From NCBI GenBank assembly GCA_964602845.1, contig CAZRSW010000005.1:1-64000 (forward strand): DNA of 64,000 nucleotides, written 5' to 3'. This document shows positions 43,199 to 51,638 of the stretch, piece by piece. A program made the translations under genes and the position numbers. The first letter of the stretch is position 1. Each line of letters begins with the position of its first letter. Origin of the DNA: CAZRSW01 sp964602845. Its GTDB lineage: Bacteria; Chloroflexota; Dehalococcoidia; Lucifugimonadales; UBA826. The notes below the pieces were generated by a model, which worked only from the letters and a program-made list of their open reading frames with translations, was not told where the DNA came from and searched no databases.

Positions 43199-43996
43199 AT
43201 GGGCTTTGCGGAACGTCTTAACGTGTATCTTGTCACCCGTCCTTCCGTAGATTGGGAAAAGGTATCCGACTTCTTCGAAGCCGAAAATGTTCCCCCGATC
43301 CCGGATTCCGTACGAGCAGGTGACGACGAATCTGCTGCTGTAGTAGAAATTTCGGCCCGTATGTGCTACATGAGCTATGGACGGGGACGGAGGGACATTA
43401 CTGACTTTATCAATAATCTCTTAAATTCTAAAGATGGGAGCGTTTTTGAACACGTAAATTACGGCTTTGTAATCACAGGCGTCTCTAGAAGCCTTACTCA
43501 CGAATTGGTTCGCCACAGAGCGGGATTCGCCTACAGTCAAAGATCTCAAAGATATGTTGATGAGACTCAGGGAACCTACGTTTTTCCTCCAGCTATTGAA
43601 AAACTGGAGGGTATGGCGGAAGCTAAGCATATCTTTGAAGATGCTATATCTAAAGCTTCAACCAGTTATGCTCAATTGGTACAGGCATTAGAGAAAAGCC
43701 TCCCAAAAGATCTTTTTGAATACAACACTGACCGGCGGAAAGCTATTAGGCAAGCCGCCAGATCTGTACTACCCAACGCAACTGAAACAAAGATTTTCGT
43801 CACCGCGAACGTTCGAGCTCTTCGTCATTTCATAGAGATGCGTGGAGCGATATACGCCGACTGGGAGATAAGATACCTCGCTATTGAGATACTAAAGATT
43901 CTTCAAGTGGAATCCCCTCTGTTATTTGGAGATTTCGTAATAGAAAACCTAGATGATGGAACTGAAATAGCGACGCCAAAGTACACCAAGGTATAA
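43199..43996 (+). CDS. thyX: Flavin-dependent thymidylate synthase
   Basis: Makes dTMP from dUMP with methylene-tetrahydrofolate, FAD and NADPH, leaving tetrahydrofolate rather than dihydrofolate. The 265 residues include the ThyX signature RHRAGFAYSQRSQRY (RHR-x7-S class), EHVNYGFVITGVSRSLTHELVRH before it, and NVRALRHFIEMRG near the end. An N-terminal extension of about 45 residues is longer than usual. GGGAGG lies 6 nt before the ATG. No thyA is seen. Neighbours: TPP enzyme 53 nt upstream, LLM oxidoreductase 48 nt downstream. Confidence 0.94.
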   Translation: MGFAERLNVYLVTRPSVDWEKVSDFFEAENVPPIPDSVRAGDDESAAVVEISARMCYMSYGRGRRDITDFINNLLNSKDGSVFEHVNYGFVITGVSRSLTHELVRHRAGFAYSQRSQRYVDETQGTYVFPPAIEKLEGMAEAKHIFEDAISKASTSYAQLVQALEKSLPKDLFEYNTDRRKAIRQAARSVLPNATETKIFVTANVRALRHFIEMRGAIYADWEIRYLAIEILKILQVESPLLFGDFVIENLDDGTEIATPKYTKV

Positions 43997-44044
43997 GATC
44001 GCACTTCGGGTTTTCGGTAAAACTGCAAAGGGCTCAAGAAATCT

Positions 44045-45163
44045 GTGACATCCCATTTAGATACAAGACCCAACCCAATTTTCGACTGGTTTATACCCAT
44101 CGATGGTGACGGAAACCATATCGGCACCTCAGAACCCGAAAGGATGCCAACATTCGATTACCTCCGACGTGTAGTTGACACCGCCGAAAAGTGCGGTTTT
44201 CATTCAATGTTAATACCAACCCGGTTTGCCAATGGACTCTTTGATGAAAAGAGTCCATTGGCCGAAACCTGGACGACAGTTACAGCTCTCGCTGCTGTTA
44301 CTAACAAGATACGCTTCTTAGTGGCTGTAAGACCTGGATTCATATCAGTTGGTTTATTTGCACAAATGGTGGCAACTCTAGACCAAATATCCCGCGGTCG
44401 GATAGATCTCAATATTGTCCCTGGCGGAATAAAGGGCGATTTCGAGCGCCTCGGTGAAACCTCAGATCACAGCACTAGATATCTAAAAGCGGAGGAATTC
44501 ATCGTCGCTTGCAAAAAACTATGGGAATACCCGGGTCCGGTTTATTTTGATGGTAAAACAATCCAATTAAATGGGGCAATCTGTTCTCCTAGCCCCCAAG
44601 GTAGTCCTTCATTCTATGTGGGAGGCGCTTCGGATCAAGCAATAAATTTATCAGCACGGCAAGGCGATACTTACCTAGCTTGGATACTTCCGAAGGATGT
44701 ACTTTCCGCTCATTTGGAAAAATCTCGAATAAGATATCGATCAGAACGTAGAAAAGCTCGATTCGGACTCCGAACCCACCTGATAGTGCGTGACAGCGAA
44801 GAAGAAGCATGGGCAGCAGCAGCAGAACTCCTTTCCATGGCGGAATCATCAGTTCAGAAACAAAGGATGAAAGTGAACTCAAATACCAACCTGGAGAAAA
44901 AAACACCCCTCGTAATCCAACCGAGAGATTATAAAATAGGATCCCATCTATGGACCGGGATCTCAACTGTCAGGGTAAACTGCGGCACAGCACTAGTGGG
45001 AGATACCGAACAAGTTGCCGAAGAATTAGCACAATACTGGGAAATCGGAATAGACGAATTCATTCTCTCAGCCTATCCCCATGTTGAGGAGTGCGAAAGA
45101 ATCTCTGAAGGCCTAATACCAATCATCGAAGAGAAGATCAGTCTTCGACGAGTCCAAAAATAA
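44045..45163 (+). CDS. LLM-class flavin-dependent monooxygenase (SsuD-like)
   Basis: A 372-residue bacterial-luciferase-fold enzyme that would use reduced FMN and O2. N terminus NPIFDWFIPIDGDG, then FDYLRRVVDTAEKCGFHSML, AETWTTVTALAAVTNKIRFL, AVRPGFISVGLFAQMVATLD, SRGRIDLNIVPGG and FYVGGASDQAINLSARQGD, matching alkanesulfonate monooxygenase SsuD and nitrilotriacetate-type relatives. No sulfonate transporter is adjacent. GTG start, with AAAGGG 14 nt upstream, slightly far. A terminator lies 69 nt after the stop. A flavin reductase partner is not in the window. Confidence 0.88.
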   Translation: MTSHLDTRPNPIFDWFIPIDGDGNHIGTSEPERMPTFDYLRRVVDTAEKCGFHSMLIPTRFANGLFDEKSPLAETWTTVTALAAVTNKIRFLVAVRPGFISVGLFAQMVATLDQISRGRIDLNIVPGGIKGDFERLGETSDHSTRYLKAEEFIVACKKLWEYPGPVYFDGKTIQLNGAICSPSPQGSPSFYVGGASDQAINLSARQGDTYLAWILPKDVLSAHLEKSRIRYRSERRKARFGLRTHLIVRDSEEEAWAAAAELLSMAESSVQKQRMKVNSNTNLEKKTPLVIQPRDYKIGSHLWTGISTVRVNCGTALVGDTEQVAEELAQYWEIGIDEFILSAYPHVEECERISEGLIPIIEEKISLRRVQK

Positions 45164-45231
45164 GATGCTCAGACACCGAACCAGTACGAAGACAACTGCG
45201 GGGTTTTACAAGAACAATGAATTAGTTAATG

Positions 45232-45270
45232 AGGTACACCTTCACAAACATGAAGGTGCACCTTTTATTT
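45232..45270 (+). terminator. Intrinsic terminator after LLM gene
   Basis: Arms AGGTACACCTTCA (45232-45244) and TGAAGGTGCACCT (45251-45263) pair with one mismatch in 13 around a 6-nt loop; TTTTATTT follows. A spurious reading frame crosses it. Confidence 0.85.
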
Positions 45271-45510
45271 GTGGAGATGTTCCGAAGAACACCTACTCGG
45301 CCCACCTCCTACTACTGCTATCCAATGCGACAAACCTCCTTTTTGAAGACACCCGGTTAAACTTTCATCCACCCTTAACTTACAGTCTTCTAGGGTGATT
45401 ATAGATAATGTCGACGCGAATTAGAAGTAATCTGACAGGTGCCAAACGAGCAGTTAAGCATTTTGCAACCTTATCTTGCCTCTACCGCTACACAAGGAGA
45501 AGACCGAACT
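45271..45510. other. Non-coding stretch before VOC gene
   Basis: With the terminator this makes about 350 bp between coding regions. Nothing else is convincing; a TATAGATAAT stretch near 45400 could hold a -10 box, and GTG 45439 opens a frame without a good ribosome site. Confidence 0.4.
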
Positions 45511-45885
45511 ATGAAAATTAAACGTCTCTCAGGGGTCATAATTTGGACTGATCAATTCACCAGCATGGTAACGTTTTATGAAAAAGAATTAGGACTTTCA
45601 CCGCACTCAGTAAAACCCGATTTTGTTGCATTCAAGTGGGGAACCACCAAGTTTAGTATCGGCCAGCACTCCGAAGTATCTGGGCAATCAAAAGACCCTT
45701 ACAGGATTATGTTAAATTTTGACGTGAGCGACATCGTACTTTTATGTAAGGAACTCACAGACAGAGGAGTAAATTTCATCAGAAAACCAGAACGAGAACA
45801 CTGGGGAGGGCTGGTAGCAACATTCAACGATCCTGATGGAAACATAGTGCAACTCCTCCAACACCCCATTATTAAAACTTCATGA
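45511..45885 (+). CDS. VOC-family protein
   Basis: A 124-residue VOC/glyoxalase-like protein: KRLSGVIIWTDQFTSMVTFYEKELGL, then WGTTKFSIGQHSEVSGQ, MLNFDVSDIVLLCKELTDRGV and the C-terminal FNDPDGNIVQLLQH with a possible Glu/Gln-His metal site. Where many members have a first-strand His (as in LNHTGLVV of the VOC gene at 18.8 kb), this one has GVIIW, so metal binding is uncertain. AAGGAG lies 11 nt before ATG 45511; the upstream GTG 45439 is less likely. It converges on aroH. Confidence 0.75.
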   Translation: MKIKRLSGVIIWTDQFTSMVTFYEKELGLSPHSVKPDFVAFKWGTTKFSIGQHSEVSGQSKDPYRIMLNFDVSDIVLLCKELTDRGVNFIRKPEREHWGGLVATFNDPDGNIVQLLQHPIIKTS

Positions 45886-45891
45886 CCTATA

Positions 45892-46269
45892 TCACTCTGC
45901 CACTTCTTCAAATCCCCTTTTCCGTAAGTTCACCGCCTCACGGAGATATACGTTAACGATCTCATCAGCCGATTTATCAGTGTTAAAGTGAACCATCACA
46001 CGTATGCATTTTACTTGCGCGTCTGGCACCAACATCTCGTGACTGCACATTAGAGCAACATTTACCCAACCCAATTTTCTGGCAGCAACAGGGGGAAACT
46101 CCGCGTTAAGATCTTGAGTTGTTGTAAAGAAAGCACTGATAATACCCTCCTGTTGAAGATCATTAACCTTCACAATTTCTTCAAGGAGTTCCCTTGTGGA
46201 CTCTAATATCGACTCTTTAGTATTCTCCCGCGCTGTTGTAGCACCTCGAATAGCTCTAACTACCGTCAT
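45892..46269 (-). CDS. aroH: Chorismate mutase, AroH class
   Basis: Converts chorismate to prephenate for phenylalanine and tyrosine. The 125 residues match the trimeric AroH fold: N terminus VRAIRGATTARENTKESILE with active-site Arg, FFTTTQDLNAEFPPVAARKLGW, and C-terminal RVMVHFNTDKSADEIVNVYLREAVNLR. AAGGTG is 8 nt before the ATG. It is 18 nt after trpA, an aromatic pair; other aromatic genes are not in the window. Confidence 0.93.
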   Translation of the reverse strand: MTVVRAIRGATTARENTKESILESTRELLEEIVKVNDLQQEGIISAFFTTTQDLNAEFPPVAARKLGWVNVALMCSHEMLVPDAQVKCIRVMVHFNTDKSADEIVNVYLREAVNLRKRGFEEVAE

Positions 46270-46287
46270 ATACTATTAACACCTTAC

Positions 46288-47091
46288 TTACCTAAAATTC
46301 TCCTTACTCGCAAGCCGACCAACGAATCCAGAGGCAGTTTCCACCTCTTCCCCAAGTTCAGCATTAGATATAGCATCAAGGAGTGCGCTACCAACGACTG
46401 CGCCATCCGCAAACTTGCCAATCTCTAATACATCGGCCCTTGAAGTTATACCAAACCCCACCAAAACGGGCAAATCTGTATGTTTTCGGATTCTGTCGAC
46501 TAAACCTTGAACCCCAGAAGACAATTTCTTACGAGCACCAGTTACACCTGTAAGACTGACACAATAGATAAAACCTCCTGCTTGACGACATGCCAAGGAA
46601 ATCCTTTCGTCAGTACTAGTCGGAGACAAAAGGGGTATGAAATGAATGTCATTTGATTTACACTCCTCAACCATAAGGGAGGACTCTTCCAATGGAAGAT
46701 CTGGCACAATCAAACCATCAAGCCCTGACAATGCTGCTTCCCTTAGTAAATCCTTTGTACCATGATTAAGAAAAGGATTGTAGTACCCCATAAAGATGAT
46801 GGGCGTCTCTAGATCATCTTTTCTGATGAGCCTCAGCAATTCAATAGCCGAACGTAGATTTGCACCATTGCCTAATGCTTTAAAGTTGGTCATTTGAATG
46901 GTCGGGCCATCGGCCAAGGGGTCACTGAATGGTATGCCCAATTCAACTATGTCGGCCCCTGATCTGATGATTCCTTTAACAATATCAATAGAGAGATCGA
47001 TAGTAGGATACCCAACCGTTATATAAGGTACGATTGCGGTCCCGTTATTAGATTTAACTAAGGCCAAACGGCGATCAATTCTATTAGTCAT
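46288..47091 (-). CDS. trpA: Tryptophan synthase alpha chain
   Basis: Cleaves indole-3-glycerol phosphate to indole and GAP; partner TrpB is not in the window. It is a 267-residue TIM barrel with AIVPYITVGYP, catalytic Glu in DIVELGIPFSDPLADGPTIQ, catalytic Asp in GLDGLIVPDLPLEE, YCVSLTGVTGARK and VLVGFGITSRADV with DGAVVGSALLD. ATG 47091 has GAGG 11 nt upstream; a GTG at 47115 is less favoured. It follows the CPBP protease gene by 56 nt and precedes aroH. Confidence 0.94.
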   Translation of the reverse strand: MTNRIDRRLALVKSNNGTAIVPYITVGYPTIDLSIDIVKGIIRSGADIVELGIPFSDPLADGPTIQMTNFKALGNGANLRSAIELLRLIRKDDLETPIIFMGYYNPFLNHGTKDLLREAALSGLDGLIVPDLPLEESSLMVEECKSNDIHFIPLLSPTSTDERISLACRQAGGFIYCVSLTGVTGARKKLSSGVQGLVDRIRKHTDLPVLVGFGITSRADVLEIGKFADGAVVGSALLDAISNAELGEEVETASGFVGRLASKENFR

Positions 47092-47147
47092 CTTTGGTGA
47101 ATCCTCTAGCTTCACTATTTAAGCCATCTCGCAACATTGTCGCCATT

Positions 47148-47858
47148 TCAAGCGGATGCCGCAACCACAGACACAATAAGGTTCTGCAAAGAGTGCGTCA
47201 ATATAGGCACCCAGATGGATTTAGACGCAACAAATAACCACGATATCAAAATAGAACTAAAAAATACTGGGACAAAAACCCCTACATGGAGATGAGAAAC
47301 CGCGAAAATCAGAGATATGATCAAAATTGCTATGCCAGATCCATACCTTGATACCAAAGCTTGCAATAGAAAACCCCTAAAGAATGTTTCCTCTATCAAA
47401 GGCACCCAAACCGTTAAAGCAACCAAATTAACCAATATAAGTAATCCGCCGCCCAAAATTGATTTAGGGATTTGTGGAGGAATAAGCTGATCAACACCGA
47501 TATTAGCCACAAGAGCAGCAAAAAAAGCCACTATTAGCAAGTTTAACGGCACTGCCAATACTGCTAATACGAAAAAAAACTTCCTCTGTGGCTTGTTAAA
47601 TCGCAGCGTTGACCAGGGAACATAGTAATTCTTATTAACTAACATATAACCCGTGATCAGTAGAATCACCTGAGGCAAAGTAAGTACCCAAGGATAAAGC
47701 TTGGATGGATCTTTATCTAGTTTGTCCAGATCTAGAATAAATGCCACCAATACTATTACAATACAGGTGATGGCTAGACCACATATCCCAAGTACAACCT
47801 TTTTTGTACCCCAGTCGTTGGATAAACCTAAATCGTGGTGATGCCCTGAGTTTCTCAC
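47148..47858 (-). CDS. CPBP (Abi/CAAX-like) membrane metalloprotease
   Basis: A 236-residue integral membrane protein with six to eight hydrophobic segments and the CPBP glutamic protease motifs: EETFFRGFLLQAL, FAVSHLHVG with His, and WVPILTHSLQN with His. In bacteria such proteins act in self-immunity to bacteriocins or have unknown roles. It starts 7 nt after the MBL gene stop, so both are likely co-expressed. The ATG 47858 has no strong site. Confidence 0.83.
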   Translation of the reverse strand: MRNSGHHHDLGLSNDWGTKKVVLGICGLAITCIVIVLVAFILDLDKLDKDPSKLYPWVLTLPQVILLITGYMLVNKNYYVPWSTLRFNKPQRKFFFVLAVLAVPLNLLIVAFFAALVANIGVDQLIPPQIPKSILGGGLLILVNLVALTVWVPLIEETFFRGFLLQALVSRYGSGIAILIISLIFAVSHLHVGVFVPVFFSSILISWLFVASKSIWVPILTHSLQNLIVSVVAASA

Positions 47859-47865
47859 AAAGTTT

Positions 47866-48507
47866 TCAATGCTTTAGCCACTCAACATCGCCAAACATAT
47901 CTCTAGGTCTCTCCTTGGAAGAAAAAACGGCATACTCCCGCCTTGATTTATCTAATGACCCATCGTCTCCGTGCCCAGGATAAAAAGCCACCCCCGAGGG
48001 TAGTGAAAACAGCTTCGAGGTTATGCTTTCAATAATCAAATCCAAGTTGTCCGGGGACTGGGTTTTCCCTGGCCCCCCGGGAAATAATGTATCACCTGTG
48101 AACAGATGATGATCGTAGATGATACAGATAGACCCTGGAGTATGACCAGGAGTACTAATAATGGTTACCGAAATGTTACCAACATCTATTTTAGTATCGT
48201 CTTCCAGAAGAAGTGCCGCGTCCTCTTTCAAAGCGGATGCGTCGTCTGTTCCTATCCCAATAGGAACATCAAAAACTGAAGTCACTTCATCAAAGCCCAA
48301 CAAGTGGTCCATATGGTTATGCGTTATTAAAACACCTTTGACCTGTGTAGTTGACGCTATACTGATCAATTCTTCCGGATCAGAAGGAGTGTCAATAATC
48401 AAACTTTCCCCAGTTTGTTGGCAAACCAGCAGATAAGCATTGTTATCGTACGGACCGCATTTAATCTTGTAAATCATGATTTTAGAATCAACATAGTGTG
48501 GCGTCAT
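47866..48507 (-). CDS. MBL-fold metallo-hydrolase (glyoxalase II-like)
   Basis: A 213-residue metallo-beta-lactamase-fold hydrolase. The metal motif is THNHMDH (62-68), with further ligands in STPGHTPGS, FTGDTLFP and FYPGHGDD, a two-metal set like hydroxyacylglutathione hydrolases. The N terminus IYKIKCGPYDNNAYLL is typical. GAGG lies 6 nt before ATG 48507; the frame opens to 48561 but without a better site. First of an MBL-CPBP-trpA-aroH group. Substrate, probably a thioester, unknown. Confidence 0.87.
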   Translation of the reverse strand: MTPHYVDSKIMIYKIKCGPYDNNAYLLVCQQTGESLIIDTPSDPEELISIASTTQVKGVLITHNHMDHLLGFDEVTSVFDVPIGIGTDDASALKEDAALLLEDDTKIDVGNISVTIISTPGHTPGSICIIYDHHLFTGDTLFPGGPGKTQSPDNLDLIIESITSKLFSLPSGVAFYPGHGDDGSLDKSRREYAVFSSKERPRDMFGDVEWLKH

Positions 48508-48668
48508 TTCTAACCTCGACCTATTAATAAAGTTTCCTATCGGCAAGCAACTAAGATGCACCTTAAAATCCCACCTAGATTATACCAACTATCACATATT
48601 TTGAAGGGTAGGGTGATAATAAGTTAATATACAATTAACCAGACGTAACCCAACTAAGGAAGTTGAAA

Positions 48669-48920
48669 ATGACCGACTTTGGATCAAAAATAATGACAGG
48701 AACCAATAACAGTAGAATCGAACTAAAATGCGACCATCACAACGGCCTGATGTATGTAATTCCAGGGGAGAACACCTGGGTTTGCTCCGAGAGTTCGCGG
48801 CATGTACACGCATTAGCCGGCTTCTTAAACGATCTAGGCGAAATTGATGACCAACGTCTCTATAATCTCATGCAAAAATGGGGTCTCTACTACCGACAAA
48901 AAGATCAGATGGATCCTTGA
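48669..48920 (+). CDS. Hypothetical protein, 83 residues
   Basis: A small cytosolic protein: MTDFGSKIMTGTNNSRIELK onward, with CDHHNGLMYVIPGENTWVC-type His/Cys spacing (two Cys, four His in the first 50 residues) that might bind metal, then an alpha-helical C terminus (FLNDLGEIDDQRLYNLMQKW). AAGGAAG lies 6 nt before ATG 48669, which supports it as a gene. No family recognised. It converges with the TPR gene, 7 nt apart. Confidence 0.6.
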   Translation: MTDFGSKIMTGTNNSRIELKCDHHNGLMYVIPGENTWVCSESSRHVHALAGFLNDLGEIDDQRLYNLMQKWGLYYRQKDQMDP

Positions 48921-48927
48921 TTAAGAT

Positions 48928-49959
48928 CTATGAATAATCATCTGTATCAAAACCAGAATTGCCAGAAAGTATCCTAGGGACCAACGGAGAAAAAAGATCG
49001 TCATCTCCACTTTCGGTGTCATCATCGGACCAATCTTTCATCCGTCGGTTTTCTCCTGAGTCATTAAGCGCGTAACCAAGAGCGCCGGTCGATATACTTG
49101 GCAAGCTACTTGTTTGCTGAGAGAACGAAGGTATTTTTATCTGACTGGGATCACGGAAAGTCTCTCGTATAATCACAGCAACATCTACCGGAGTCACACT
49201 GACGATATTGGCTTCATACCGATTGCCGCCGTTGATTAACCTATGAAGTCTTGAGGCAAGTTTAGCCTCTAATCCGCCAATTTCAACTCCGCCTTCCAGG
49301 CAAACAACTAGTCCTTTGCCTTTAAACATCAATACAACGGATTGACCTGCGCCAAGCTGTGATATTTGGTCTAGGTTAGTTAGATTAACAAGATTTGTTA
49401 TTACTGTCTTCCCAGTCTCTTCGATAAACAGCTTACTTGAAGCTCCAGTAGTTGCCTTACTTCCTTTGCCTTGATCTTTGATTTTAGACAACCGTATTAA
49501 ATTCTTCTTCGCGATGGAACTGCTCGGCGAGATGACAAGGGCGCAATTAAAAGCCTGCCTCGCCTGACGGTTCTGCCCCAATTCCATAAGTGACTTGCCG
49601 AGCCGGTTATGGCCCTCCATATCCCAAGGAAAATCTCTTACAAATACTTGGTTCACATCAGCAGCCTCTCGCCACAAACCCTTTATTGCGAAATCAACAG
49701 ACGTCTTAGTCTGCTCCTTTTTCAATTTTTCGATGTTGGAACGCTTCTGGTAGCAGATACCTGATTCATCGACTCTGCCCACCCTAGAAAGTACGTCCCC
49801 TAATCTTTGATACGCGTCTAGATCATTTGGGATATTCTTTATTATGTCCCTGTTTACATTCTCCGCCTCATCCCACAATTCATATCGCATCAGACTTTCT
49901 GCATCCGATGATCTCTGCTTCCGAAAAGTGAGCAAGTCATCAAGTTCTTGTGTCTTCAA
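48928..49959 (-). CDS. Tetratricopeptide-repeat protein with C-terminal beta domain
   Basis: A 343-residue cytosolic protein. Residues 15-155 form about four TPR units (AESLMRYELWDEAENVNRDI, DAYQRLGDVLSRVGRVDES, VDFAIKGLWREAADVNQVFV, EGHNRLGKSLMELGQNRQA). A middle domain follows with VVCLEGGVEIGGLEAKLASR, LHRLINGGNRYEANIVSVTP and VDVAVIIRE that faintly resembles a HIRAN-type domain; this is a weak guess. The tail is acidic (DDDTESGDDD). Start TTG 49959 with GGGGAG 6 nt upstream. Function unknown. It is last in the thrB-lysC-GT2-GT2 direction. Confidence 0.65.
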   Translation of the reverse strand: MKTQELDDLLTFRKQRSSDAESLMRYELWDEAENVNRDIIKNIPNDLDAYQRLGDVLSRVGRVDESGICYQKRSNIEKLKKEQTKTSVDFAIKGLWREAADVNQVFVRDFPWDMEGHNRLGKSLMELGQNRQARQAFNCALVISPSSSIAKKNLIRLSKIKDQGKGSKATTGASSKLFIEETGKTVITNLVNLTNLDQISQLGAGQSVVLMFKGKGLVVCLEGGVEIGGLEAKLASRLHRLINGGNRYEANIVSVTPVDVAVIIRETFRDPSQIKIPSFSQQTSSLPSISTGALGYALNDSGENRRMKDWSDDDTESGDDDLFSPLVPRILSGNSGFDTDDYS

Positions 49960-50031
49960 TAAACTCTCCCCAATGTTAAGGTCGACGGCATTCTAAACAG
50001 GGATCTGATCAAAGTGCAATAGGTTTTTCGA

Positions 50032-50787
50032 TCACGATAATAACAAAAAGGACGACCTGAACCTAAATATCCGTCTTAAGGCCGTCACCATTGCCAATCT
50101 TAGCGCCTCAAAAATTGTCATGGCGGTCAATTTAGACTTACCCTTCAAACGATCATCAAAAAATATGGGTAACTCCAACCATGATAACCCCAGCTTTGAA
50201 CAAGCGTAAGCCAGCTCAGCTTGAAATCCAAATCCCTTACAATCAATATGATCTAAATCTACTTTAGACAATGCAGTGGATCGAAAACACTTGAACCCTG
50301 AGGTTATATCTCTGATATCCATCACTAAGCATATCCGTAACAAGAAATTTCCCGTCACGCTGAGTAGCCTTCGAAACAGTGACCATTCCTTCCCGCACCC
50401 TGCCCCATCAACATACCTAGAACCTATTACGATATCATGATGGTTAAGAGCCACTATCATTTCTGGGATGTATTCTGGTCGATGTGACAAATCCGCATCC
50501 ATTTGCACAACGATATCAGCACCACATTTTAACGCTAGATTAAAACCTGCTTTGTAAGCAGAACCTATCCCCATCCTATCTGGACGATTTAGCACTCTCA
50601 AACTACAACCAAAAGATGCCGCCACATCAATAGCAATTTCCGCAGTACTATCACAAGAGTTATCATCAACGACTATCACATTAAGATCGCAAATCCGCAG
50701 ACCAACCAATCTTCTAAGTAGCTCCGGAATATTGTCTGCTTCATTGAGTGTGGGAATCACAACAAAAACAGCCATTTTAGACATCAT
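50032..50787 (-). CDS. Polyprenol-phosphate mannosyltransferase-like GT2
   Basis: A family-2 glycosyltransferase of 251 residues like dolichol/polyprenol-phosphate mannose synthase: VVIPTLNEADNIPELL, VVDDNSCDSTAEIA, NRPDRMGIGSAYKAGFN, the catalytic QMDADLSHRPEYIPEM (DxD), GSRYVDGAGCGKEWS, ITSGFKCFRSTAL and FGFQAELAYACSKLG. It would move mannose from GDP-mannose to a lipid phosphate on the inner membrane face; manC at 7 kb supplies the donor. GAGGG lies 6 nt before the ATG. It has no TM domain except possibly a hydrophobic end. It is 24 nt after the other GT2. Confidence 0.85.
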   Translation of the reverse strand: MMSKMAVFVVIPTLNEADNIPELLRRLVGLRICDLNVIVVDDNSCDSTAEIAIDVAASFGCSLRVLNRPDRMGIGSAYKAGFNLALKCGADIVVQMDADLSHRPEYIPEMIVALNHHDIVIGSRYVDGAGCGKEWSLFRRLLSVTGNFLLRICLVMDIRDITSGFKCFRSTALSKVDLDHIDCKGFGFQAELAYACSKLGLSWLELPIFFDDRLKGKSKLTAMTIFEALRLAMVTALRRIFRFRSSFLLLS

Positions 50788-50811
50788 TACAAACCCTCAA
50801 AGACCATTTTT

Positions 50812-51538
50812 TTAGGGAGCCTGTTTATATCTCCCCATCAAACTACGATATTTAATCATTAGCATATCTTTGATCATTTCCAACGCTGAAGAAAATAATC
50901 TCACCTTGGTATCAGGATCATGGTGCCATTCCAAAGGCATTTCAAGTACCCTCATATTTTGCGCTCTAGCAGCGATCAAGATTTCAACATCAAACCCCCA
51001 ACCCTTTACCCGCTGTAATCGGAACAGTTTATCAGCCGCCTCTTCCGTGAAACACTTAAACCCACATTGAGTATCACGAAAATCGCTTATCAGCATCATT
51101 CTCACATACTGATTAAAGATTCTACCCATCATATGTCTATGAAGAGGCTCTCCGATGATGACAGATCCATCTACTTCACGTGACCCAATTACTACATCAT
51201 ATCCCTCAGACATCTTGTCAACAAAGCGTTCAATATATTCCACCGGCATGGACATATCAACATCACACATAAGTCGTAAGTTGCCCCGTGCCCGCAGCAT
51301 ACCTTCCTTGACAGCAAACCCTTTTCCCCTATGTGGTAGCTTTAAAATTCTTAACACGTCAGTATCATGAGCCCAAGATTCAGCAATCTGGACTGTGTCA
51401 TCTCTACTACCATCATCAACTAAAACAATTTCAAACTCAAAATTTTGTGCGCGTAAATAGTTGTGTATCCCATCTAATGTTGATCCAATACGTCTTTCCT
51501 CGTTAAAAGCTGGTAGAACTACAGACAGCTTAATAGTT
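50812..51538 (-). CDS. Dolichyl/polyprenyl-phosphate glycosyltransferase GT2, 5' end lost in gap
   Basis: Family-2 glycosyltransferase whose frame runs from inside the gap. It reads VVLPAFNEERRIGSTLDGIH, IVLVDDGSRDDTVQIAESWA, PHRGKGFAVKEGMLRARG, the DxD-type RLMCDVDMSMPVEYIERF, VIGSREVDGS, DTQCGFKCFTEEAADKL and GWGFDVEILIAARA: the pattern of dolichyl-phosphate beta-glucosyltransferase-like enzymes. Only a few residues and the start codon appear to be missing at its 5' end. A short internal GTG at 51357 is not the true start. It would charge a lipid carrier with a sugar for surface glycans. Confidence 0.85.
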
Positions 51539-51638
51539 NNNNNNNNNNNNNNNNNNNNNNNNNNNNNNNNNNNNNNNNNNNNNNNNNNNNNNNNNNNNNN
51601 NNNNNNNNNNNNNNNNNNNNNNNNNNNNNNNNNNNNNN
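51539..51638. other. Assembly gap (100 N)
   Basis: Exactly 100 N, a scaffold join of unknown length. It removes the C-terminal part of lysC and the start of the GT2 gene; about 95 residues of lysC are missing, so the true gap exceeds 250 bp if nothing else is lost. Confidence 0.98.

Noticed and set aside
45165..45398. A 77-codon frame after the LLM gene
   Set aside because: It runs through a strong terminator hairpin, has no ribosome site and an odd composition.
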